64,000 bases of DNA from Costus lasius (lineage: Eukaryota; Streptophyta; Magnoliopsida; Zingiberales; Costaceae), in NCBI GenBank assembly GCA_027563935.2, contig CM050449.1, positions 42,506,507-42,570,506 of the forward strand, in the 5' to 3' direction. Position numbers and translations under genes: made by a program. The notes under the pieces were generated by a model that had not been told where the DNA came from, searched no databases, and saw nothing but the letters and a program-made list of their open reading frames with translations. This document shows positions 55,451-64,000 of the stretch, piece after piece; positions within the stretch are counted from its first letter, which is position 1; each line of letters opens with the position of its first letter.

Positions 55451-58343
55451 AATGAGGAGAAGAAAGGCTTGGCCTTAACTTCTAGCTCAGGTATTTATGT
55501 TACAGAAGTCAACCTTTCTACTTCTATGTCATGGGTATTGGATACCGCATGTGGAGCTCATATTTGTACAAATATGCAGGGGCTCAAGAAAAGTAAATCG
55601 GTGCGGCTTGGAGAGATTGACCTACGCGTTGGAAACGGGGCACAGGTTGCTGCTGTTGTTGCAGGCATTTTGACTCTCTCCTTGCCTTCTGGACTTCAAT
55701 TAGAACTAGACAATTTCTTTTGTGTACCTTCGCTAACAAAGAACATTGTATCCATTCCTTGCTTGGCAAGGAAAGGATTTAAATTTGAAATAAATAAGAA
55801 CTCCTATTCTTTTTCATTTGCAAATATGTTCTATGGGAAGGGTACTTTATGCAATGGTCTGTATATCTTGGATATGGAAAGTTCTGTTTGTAACATAAGC
55901 AATAAAAGGACCAAACTGAGTGGTTCAGTTGGTGCTTTCCTATGGCACTGTCGATTAGCCCATATAAACAAGAATCGCATCCAACAACTCCATGCAAATG
56001 GATTGTTAGATTCAAGTTCCTTGGAGGAATTTGATACTTGTGAACCCTGTTTATTAGGGAAAATGACAAAGGCGCCCTTCACCAAGATTGGTGAGAGGGC
56101 AGAAGGTTTATTGGATCTCATACATACTGATGTGTGTGGACCCTTCAATAAACAAGCCAGAGGAGGGTACAACTACTTCATTACCTTCACTGATGACTTC
56201 AGTAGGTATGGTTATGTCTACTTAATGAGACATAAATCTGAATCCTTTGAGAAATTCAAGGAGTTCAAGAATGAAGAAGAGAACCAGCTTGGAAGATCCA
56301 TTAAAGCTCTTCGATCAGATCGAGGTGGAGAATACCTGAGCGGAGAGTTCTTTGACTATCTGAGAGAGTGTGGGATCATATCCCAGCTCACTCCTCCTGG
56401 AACACCTCAATGGAATGGTGTGTCTGAAAGGAGAAATCGAACTTTATTGGATATGGTTCGATCCATGATGAGTCATGCAACTCTACCTTCATCATTCTGG
56501 GGGCATGCACTAGAAACAGCTTCTCTAATACTGAATAATGTTCCATCTAAGAGTGTCTCCAAAATACCATACGAGATATGGAGTGGGAGACGCCCTAATC
56601 TCACATTTATCAGGATCTGGGGATGTGAGGCTTATGTCAAACGTCAGGATTGTAGCAAGCTAGAACCTAGATCTGATAAGTGTGTGTTTGTGGGGTATCC
56701 TAAGGAAACTAAAGGATACTACTTCTATGTCCCAACCGAGAACAAAGTTTTTGTTGCTCGGGGTGCTGTCTTTCTAGAGAAAGAATTTCTTATGAAAGAA
56801 GTTAGTGGGAGGAAGTTTGACTTGGATGAGGTCCAAGTGCAAGCACAAGACAAAGAGATGGAATCTGAGCCACCTGCACCGGTTGCTAGGCAACCTGAGG
56901 CTCAGACACAGGTCCCGCGTAGGTCTGGGAGAATTCGTCGTGCACCTGAAAGGTATGGGTCGCTACCGACCCAACACGATGGGATCTTCATCATTGAGGA
57001 TGAACCTAGAACCTATGATGAGGCGGTCAGTGGACCGGACTCCGAGAAATGGCTTGACGCCATGAGATCTGAGATGGATTCCATGTCGGCTAACCAAGTC
57101 TTGGATTTGGTTGAGCTGCCTGATGGGGTAAAACCCATAGGGTGTAAATGGGTCTTCAAGAAGAAGACAGACATGGATGGAAAAATAGTTACCTATAAGG
57201 GTAGACTAGTGGCTAAAGGATTTAAACAAGTCCACGGGCTGGACTATGATGAAACCTTCTCGCCAGTTGCCATGATTAAATCCATTCGGATTCTACTTGC
57301 TATAGCTGCATATCATGACTATGAGATATGGTAGATGGATGTGAAAACAGCATTCCTTAACGGGAACCTGACTGAGGATGTGTATATGACACAACCTGAT
57401 GGCTTCATCCATCCTGCAGAGGCTAATAAGGTCTGCAGGCTAAAGAGGTCCATTTATGGATTAAAGCAAGCATCTCAAAGTTGGAATCTTTGATTTGATG
57501 AGGCCGTGAGAGATTATGGCTTTATCAAAAGCGAAGATGACGCCTGTGTATACAGAAAATTCAGTGGGAGCTTGGTGATTTTTCTGGTCTTGTATGTTGA
57601 TGACATACTGCTCATCGGAAACGACATCCCTAGTCTTCAAGCTGTGAAGACATGGTTGGGGAAGTGTTTCGAGATGAAAGACTTAGGGGAGGCCGCCTAT
57701 ATTCTAGGCGTGAGGATCTACCGGGATAGATCCAAGAGGCTCTTGGCCCTTGTCAAAGTACTTACATTGACAAGGTACTGGAGAGGTTCTACATGGAGCA
57801 ATCCAAGAAAGGATAGCTTCCAGTGAGCCATGGCCTTACTCTCTCAAAGAGCCAGCGTCCTACAACACAGGCTGAGAGGGATGACATGAGTCGAATTCCT
57901 TATGCTTCGGCAGTAGGATCGATCATGTATGCAATGTTATGTACTAGACCAGATGTGGCATATGCTGTGAGCATAACTAGCCGATACCAATCCAATCCAG
58001 GTCTACAGCACTGGGTGGCTGTAAAGAACATCCTAAAGTATATGAGAAGAACTAAGGATTTGTTCTTGGTCTATGGGGGACAGGAAGAGCTCAGTATGCA
58101 GGGCTATACTGACGCATCGTTCTAGTCTGACCCTGACGACTTTAGATCGCAGGCCGGCTATGTGTTCAAGATAAATGGAGGCGCTGTATGTTGGAAGAGC
58201 TTCAAGGAATCCACCATAGAAGATTCTACAACCGAAGCTGAGTATGTGGCTGCTTCTGAGGCAGCCAAGGAAGCTGTTTGGATAAGGAAGTTCTTATGTG
58301 ATCTTCAAGTGGTACCTAGTGCAATGGATCCCATTGAACTCTA
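55451..58343 (+). pseudogene. pol: Element H pol, decayed and cut by element I
   Basis: Open from just after the UAG to 57331, then TAG at 57332-57334 (A has CAG), TGA at 57491-57493 (A has CGA), a one-base deletion near 57752, and TAG at 58123-58125 (A has CAG). Protease DTACG, HHCC, integrase (HTDVCGP keeps the catalytic Asp that A has lost; SDRGGEY; SERRN) and YVDD are recognisable. RNase H ends at the codons for PIELY, where element I inserted. The protein is very close to the pol of A. No complete product can be made. Confidence 0.92.
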
Positions 58344-60055
58344 TGTTGGGGTATGCCCTTAAGGCTAATGTTTGAGGCCTGTGGGAATGTATCTGTATCA
58401 TGTAATAAACTCTTAAGTTTATAAAGGCATGGTTGTTATTCAGTTAGCTACTTTGTCTGCTGCAATATATGTTCTTCTGAATAATGTCTCAAAGCTGTTC
58501 AGCTGGGCTGACAAGCTATTATGTCCTTAGTCGATATATCTTGGTGAACATGAGACAGCCTTGATATGGTTAAGACTAATATGTGTTCTAATCTTATAGG
58601 ATGCTTCGAGCATGGAATAAGATGTAGACTCATGGGTACATTGGATGTACTGGACAGACCCTACTAGGATGTTCAATTGTTTGTCACAATGTGAATGTTC
58701 CTTGATTAAGACAAGTGGCACATTTCCTCTGACTTGAGATCACTTGTGTTTTCTAAATGATGATTGTCATTGTTTTGAGGTAGTTCAATATCATTTGAAA
58801 CATAATGATTATAGACTATCTTGGATGGTGAGCTTGAGTCAGGTTAGAGCACTAGTGATAGACATAGGATTGCCGTCTCCTTATTGAAGGAGTGTGATGT
58901 TCTAAAGGGGCCCCCTGGATGAGATGATTGAGAAAAGTGTATGGCCATACCCAGGTGACAGTGTTCATCTGTTCTAATCATGCTCATCATATTGGAGCTA
59001 CAAGCTTGACAAGCTTGTCCAATAAGAACATCCAGTGGCAAAGGAAATATGTATGCTTTGTGAATTGATTCACACTTGTGCTATTTTTGGGTGAAGTCTT
59101 GGAACACTCTTTCCTTTATATCGGGAGACAGTGATGTGTTGCTAGATACCCCTCACTGGTCGTGATAACGTGAGTTATCGTTACCGACATTTAAAGGAAA
59201 CCCTCAGGGTCGCACAATTTGATGATATGGCTTACTTAAGTCAGATCGTGTGGACTGAATTGTTTGGGTTCAGTTTAATGGGATTAAATCTCTGATTGTG
59301 AGTGAGATCTGGTCTGATCATGTTTGATTGATTAGGGCTTGAGATCGGTAAGCTTCGATCGAGAGAATGAATGCTAGATCAGTCAGATCAGAAGCATTGA
59401 GAGATTGACGGTCAGATTGAGAGCCTTAGGGTTTATTTTGATCTGCACTTATTTCTTGGTTTATTTGGTTAGCGGACCAAATCGCTTTGAACCAGCTCTT
59501 GAATGAGCGTATGGTTCAATGCTGATGTGGCATTTGCGATTGGGGTGAATCCTAAGATCGCACGTAGAGATGTGGCATGCTATTTTTGGATAGCACCTCT
59601 CGAACGTTGCCATGATCTCACGTCGCTCCTCTTTGGTCTCTTCACGCCTTTCTCGCCTCTTGGGGGTTGGCTTTGAAGTGGCATTCTCGTGTGGAGAAAG
59701 TCGAAGGCGACAAGAGAAAAACGCCAAGAAGAAATCTCTCTCTTTCCCTTTGCAATCGATCAAAGACACTCTTGGAGCCTTGCTAGCACAAGGAGCACCA
59801 AGATAGTAAGCGCTTCCTCATCTTGTGTGCGCGTCCTAAGGAGGAGATCTTCGTTGCTCTCTTAGATCCAAGGCGTCATCTTCAAATGGCATTGGTATGA
59901 ATCGCATCTTTCATTCAATCGTAGTTTTAAGTTGATCATTCAATCATACATGCGATTCTTAACCCTACTTCCGCTCATGCAAAAGTTTTTAAGTGCATGG
60001 TATTAGGGTTTGCGCTCCCCCTAGAAGGGGACCCCCATGCTAAGGGGTACTTTCA
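58344..60055 (+). repeat. 5' LTR of element I (1712 bp)
   Basis: Starts TGTTGGGGTATGCCCTTAAGG, the family-2 LTR start, and ends near GGGTACTTTCA three bases before the primer site. It is clearly more diverged from the F and G LTRs than those are from their own partners. Confidence 0.9.
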
Positions 60056-60058
60056 CTT

Positions 60059-60070
60059 TGGTATCAGAGC
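60059..60070 (+). other. Primer-binding site, initiator Met-tRNA (element I)
   Basis: TGGTATCAGAGC three bases after the LTR end. Confidence 0.92.
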
Positions 60071-61877
60071 CATGCGTTATAATGTATGTTTGTTTGATTG
60101 CTTCTTTGTGATCCATGTTTGCGCATCCTATGAATAGATCTAATAACATGCGGTAAACTACATGCTAGCTTAAGGTCTTTGAAGTATGTTTATGTGTTAC
60201 GCATGTATGATGCCTTGGCGCTTGCTATAGAGTTTTTATCAAAAACTTATATCTCTTGCGCGTATCACCTTAGATCTAAGCCGCCTGCTGTAAACCCTTA
60301 GACGGGTTATTAGGGTTGAAGTCACCCCCTAGGTTAGATCCAGAATGTCTGATCAGATCATCTGACAACCTGAATGGGTCGATCAGATAGCACCTTGGCG
60401 CAAGCCTATGGTGGCTATAGGTCGACTGCAGACAGGTGTGTAGCGATGTCTGATTGTGACGATTAATGAACGCACCTGAGTTAGGCCCGGGGTCACGCCC
60501 GTTTGCCAGACCTCAGTGTGGTTGTTCAGCCCTGGCGCATGCATAGTTGACCTTATGGTCGACGCAAGTCAGTTAGGACTTGGTGCATGCAAGGGCAGTG
60601 GATCTGACTAGGTTGGATGAGTGGATCCCTAGTAATGGACCGTTGTAAGGTTGTAGGGGAAATAAGGAAAAATTAAAATTGATCCTATGGGGTTTTCGAA
60701 AATTTTAATTTTTATGGATCACGTGGTTCTTGATTGATGCATATGTTTGTTTATTTAGTCTTATGTGGGCTGCCCATATTAATTGTGTGCTGTGCTGGGG
60801 CTTGCGTGCCTGTATTAAAATTGTAAATTAATTATTGTGATCTGCGCATCACTGTGTTTTAATTTATAAATGTAAGTGACCTGCGTGTCACTCTTGTCTA
60901 GATAGTTAAATTTGTAATTTAATTAGACAAGAGCACAATGCACACTTGGCAGAGGCGCATGCAGCAGTGGCTAGACCAGGTGGGAGGTCTAGGGTTCGAC
61001 CCTAGGACCAGGCGCAAATTCCTGGTGGGCGCACCAGAGCTGCAGTTGGCGCTTGGGCTCAGGTTTGGGCCAGATGAGCAGCAAAAGACCCATGAAGAGC
61101 AAATGAAGACTTAAGTTAGATTAAGGTCTTCTAGGGCTATGGGCTTTTACCACATAAGATACATGCTTTCTTTTATTGCTTAATATTAGAATTGCATGAT
61201 TAAATTATCTTCTGCTATCACCATAGGAATTGCATGATAGGCAAGAAGATAAAAGACCGTTAAAATCCAACGCTTAAATATCAAGCTCGTAAGCCTTCTG
61301 ACGCGAAACCTCACTTTTCTGATTATCGTTGGAGCCGTGTTGTACCCACTCAGTGGGCACGTCCATCTATCTTCAGACGGTGCGGGATTACACCTGCGTG
61401 TTACAGAGTAGGGATTTATCCCTTCTCGTTGCTCAGCATAGCACGTGGTGGTCCAGGGAGTAGGTCGGGTCAGCTTGACCGTGTAGGCTACATATGTGGC
61501 GCATATGGTAGCACATGGAGGCAGCCATCTGTGGGGTCAGAGATTGTGTTGTACCAACTCAGTTGGCACAGTCTGCTGGACTGCCCGGATGAAGGGGAAT
61601 CGCACGGGTTGGCGATCGGCAGGGACTGCCTACCAGAAACTAGTGCTTGTACTCTCTGTGCATCTTATCTCGCCTGAGCGGGACGCGGAGACCAAGTATG
61701 AAATCTGGATCCCATCTCACTAAAAGAGTTCTACTCTTTCGGGCTGTTTTGCTGGATTTTTCACGCCTGATAAATTAGTGAGAAAAAGAATCTTTCTTAA
61801 GTCCTGATTGATTCTTATACATTGATACTGACCTTGTTGTTCTTGCATTGTTGTAGATACCTGCAGCAACGAACACC
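60071..61877 (+). other. Leader of element I
   Basis: About 1.8 kb, similar in reverse complement to the leaders of F and G (CGTGTTGTACC, GGAGTAGGTCGGGTCAGC-type phrases). No supported coding frame; two overlapping small frames near 61429-61723 are leader shadows. Confidence 0.75.
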
Positions 61878-64000
61878 ATGAACTTCAATGTGCGATCCCT
61901 ACTGGAAAGAGAGAAGTTTGCTGGGCCGAACTTCTCTGACTGGTTTGGACACCTTAAGATTGTTCTTAAGGCAGAGAGGAAACTGTATGTCCTCGAGACG
62001 GCGATACCGCCGCAGCCCGCTCCGAACGCCGCAAGGGCGGTTCGGGAAGCCTATGAAAAGCACGTCAATGATAGCATTGATGTCGCTTGCCTGATGCTAG
62101 CGTCTATGACGCCACCGCTGCAGCGTCAGCATGAGGACATGTCGGCTATAGACATGATTACAAACCTCAAGATGCTGTATGCTGCACAGGCGAGGACAGA
62201 ACGCTATAATTTGACAAAGCTCTTCTTTCAGAGCAAACTGGCTGAAGGGAGCCCAGTGGGAGCTCACGTGCTCAAGATGATTGGGCACAAGGAGGCTCTA
62301 GAGAAACTGGGGCATACCATTAACCAGGAGCTTGCTGTGGACATTATTCTGCAGTCTCTCCCGCCTTCATTCGACGCATTCATTATTAATTTTAATATGA
62401 ACAAAATCGATTGTACTCCGGCAGAGCTGCTGAATATGCTCTTGACCACTGAGGAAACTCTGAAGGGTAAGCCTTCAACCTCTGTCTTGATGGTTCCTTC
62501 CAGGAACAAGAAGAAGGGGAAGAAGGGCAAGGCCACTGTCAAGAGCTACAGCAAGGCTCTGAAGCAAAAGGTGAAGCGGTCCAAGGAATACAGGTGTTTC
62601 CACTGTGGCCAGCTGGGTCACTGGAAAAAGGACTGTAAAGCGCTCCAAGGAGATAAGAGGGGAAGCTTTGCTTCTGGCTCAGGTATATTCGTGACTGAGG
62701 TCATGTTTTCTTCTTCTATATCATGGGTGTTGGACACTGCATGTGGAGTTCACATTTGTTCAAATGTACAGGAACTCAAGAGAAGAAGGCAGGTGGGACA
62801 GCATGAGGTGGAACTACGAGTTGGAAACGGGGCACGGGTTGCTGCTGTTGCTGTAGGAGACTACTTTATTTCTTTACCATCTGGACTTGTATTGGAACTA
62901 AACAGTTGTTACTTTGTTCCCAGTATAACTAAAAATATTATCTCCATTCCTGCTCTTGTCAGGAAGGGATTTTCCTTTGAATGCAATATTTCAAAGTGTG
63001 TTTTGTCATATGATAATATTGTTTATGCAACTGGTTCAATTAATAATGGGTTATTCATGTTGGACATGGAAAGTTCTATACAAAATGTTGATATTAAGAA
63101 AGCCAAGTTTGCTGATGACAGCACCTTGCTATGGCATAGTCGTTTGGGCCATATTAACGAGAAACGCATTAAGCGGTTGCATGATAATGGACTGCTGGGA
63201 TCTTTCTCCTACAAGGGGATTGATACATGCAAAGCTTGTTTAATGGGTAAAATGACGAAGTCACCTTTTCCTCACAAAGGTCAAAGGGCTTCAGGTTTAC
63301 TTGACCTTATACACAGTGATGTGTGTGGGCCTTTTAGTAAACATGCCAGAGGTGGCTATCAGTACTTCATTACCTTTACTGATGATTTCAGTAGATATGG
63401 GTATGTCTATCTGATGAGACATAAAAGTGAATCTTTTGACAAGTTCAAAGAGTTCAAGAATGAAGTACAAAATCAGCTAGGTCGAAATATCAAGGCACTT
63501 CATTCTGATCGAGGTGGTGAATACCTAAGTCATGCATTTACTGACTATCTAAAGGAGTGTGGGATTATCTCACAGCTCACTCCACCAGGAACACCGCAAT
63601 GGAATGGTGTGTCCGAAAGGAGAAATAGAACATTACTTGATATGGTTCGTTCTATGATGAGTCAGGCTACTCTTCCTTACTCCTTTTGGGGTTTTGCACT
63701 GGAAACAGCTACAAAGGTACTAAACCGAGTGCCATCCAAGGCAGTTTTAAAGACGCCATATGAGTTATGGTATGGGAAACAGCCAAGCTTGACATTTATC
63801 AGGATCTGGGGTTGCGAGGCTTATGTCAAAAAGCTCGCCTCTGGGAAACTAGAGAGCAGATCTGACAAATGTATCTTTGTCGGTTACCCTAAGGAAACTA
63901 AGGGTTATTATTTCTTCGATCCCAAGGAGAACAAGGTTTTTGTTGCTCGGACGGCCATATTTCTTGAGAAGGTGTTTCTTCTGCAAGAGGCCAGTGGGAG
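61878..64000 (+). CDS. gag-pol: Element I gag-pol polyprotein, N-terminal 707 codons, open at window end
   Basis: I translated this codon by codon from ATG 61878 and found no stop to 64000. Gag starts MNFNVRSLLEREK and lines up with G. The zinc knuckle CFHCGQLGHWKKDC at 240-253 is intact. Protease DTACG has its Asp at 286. HHCC ligands are at 420, 425, 451 and 454. Integrase D481, D544 and E580 are all present with 35-residue spacing, although the residue before SDRGG is His where G has Arg. Reverse transcriptase and RNase H would follow outside the window. Gag and pol are fused in one frame. If the remainder is open, this would be a candidate autonomous copy. Confidence 0.93.
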   Translation, partial: MNFNVRSLLEREKFAGPNFSDWFGHLKIVLKAERKLYVLETAIPPQPAPNAARAVREAYEKHVNDSIDVACLMLASMTPPLQRQHEDMSAIDMITNLKMLYAAQARTERYNLTKLFFQSKLAEGSPVGAHVLKMIGHKEALEKLGHTINQELAVDIILQSLPPSFDAFIINFNMNKIDCTPAELLNMLLTTEETLKGKPSTSVLMVPSRNKKKGKKGKATVKSYSKALKQKVKRSKEYRCFHCGQLGHWKKDCKALQGDKRGSFASGSGIFVTEVMFSSSISWVLDTACGVHICSNVQELKRRRQVGQHEVELRVGNGARVAAVAVGDYFISLPSGLVLELNSCYFVPSITKNIISIPALVRKGFSFECNISKCVLSYDNIVYATGSINNGLFMLDMESSIQNVDIKKAKFADDSTLLWHSRLGHINEKRIKRLHDNGLLGSFSYKGIDTCKACLMGKMTKSPFPHKGQRASGLLDLIHSDVCGPFSKHARGGYQYFITFTDDFSRYGYVYLMRHKSESFDKFKEFKNEVQNQLGRNIKALHSDRGGEYLSHAFTDYLKECGIISQLTPPGTPQWNGVSERRNRTLLDMVRSMMSQATLPYSFWGFALETATKVLNRVPSKAVLKTPYELWYGKQPSLTFIRIWGCEAYVKKLASGKLESRSDKCIFVGYPKETKGYYFFDPKENKVFVARTAIFLEKVFLLQEASG

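Larger units (their letters stand above)
31447..58343 (+). mobile_element. Ty1/copia element H (family 1), rearranged 5' LTR, interrupted by F, G and I
   Basis: Family-1 LTR start at 31447, LTR end at 53308, initiator-Met primer site at 53310, leader, decayed gag and a pol very similar to that of A. The RNase H region stops at 58343 where element I inserted; the rest of H should resume beyond the window. Its 5' LTR is not simple: a plus segment, an inverted segment carrying F, a junction patch, then a plus segment carrying G. Confidence 0.82.
58344..64000 (+). mobile_element. Ty1/copia element I (family 2), 5' half, open to window end
   Basis: LTR 58344-60055, primer site 60059-60070, leader, and a gag-pol frame open from 61878 to the last base. 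Inserted into the RNase H part of H. The left copy of the target duplication should be CTCTA (58339-58343), with its partner beyond the window. Its opposite orientation to F and G shows separate insertion. Confidence 0.93.

Overview
This window is repeat-dominated plant nuclear DNA. I see no intact cellular gene, rRNA, tRNA or CRISPR array. Nearly every base belongs to, or is flanked by, LTR retrotransposons. Three things point to a flowering plant with a large, nested-repeat genome. There are Ty1/copia elements with ~1.65-1.96 kb LTRs, an initiator-Met-tRNA primer site and BARE/Angela-like protein motifs. There are Athila-like Ty3/gypsy relatives with a tRNA-Asp primer site. There is also a FAR1/Mutator-type relic. 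I cannot name the species.

Layout. 1-8274: copia element A (minus strand, family 1), with gag and pol split by one in-frame UAG; its 3' LTR is cut by the window start. 8275-9071: two truncated gypsy-type LTR tails. 9072-11092: older AT-rich DNA with 94-bp repeats. 11093-26666: old copia element C (plus, target duplication ATTAT), interrupted by a coding-poor Athila-like element B (11314-21518, duplication CATGT), whose 3' LTR is itself interrupted by a solo copia LTR D (18673-20929). 26672-27611: host DNA with a 21-bp minisatellite and a 45-bp array. 27612-29549: solo B-type LTR J with a 72-bp palindrome-bearing array. 29941-30202: FAR1-like relic. 30203-31384: LTR fragment and a 300-bp tandem duplication.

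31447-58343: element H (plus, family 1, pol decayed). Its 5' LTR has been rearranged into a large inverted repeat, and each arm carries a young family-2 insertion: F (32283-41328, duplication CCCTC, gag-pol broken) and G (42893-51816, duplication GTCAT, intact 1294-codon gag-pol but a damaged zinc knuckle). 58344-64000: element I (plus, family 2), inserted into the RNase H region of H, with a frame open from 61878 to the window edge and an intact zinc knuckle.

How the parts work together. Each complete copia element has the usual order LTR, primer-binding site, leader, gag, protease, integrase, reverse transcriptase, RNase H, polypurine tract, LTR. Family 1 (A, H and the inverted LTR segment) and family 2 (F, G, I) share architecture and protein motifs. 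C and D are older relatives of family 1. Most premature stops are CAG to TAG or CGA to TGA, the pattern expected when methylated cytosines decay. The observations I rate highest are the gag/pol UAG shared by A and H, the LTR inverted repeat, the recurrent palindrome array of the B-type elements, and the contrast between G (young, open frame, broken zinc finger) and I (open frame, intact zinc finger).
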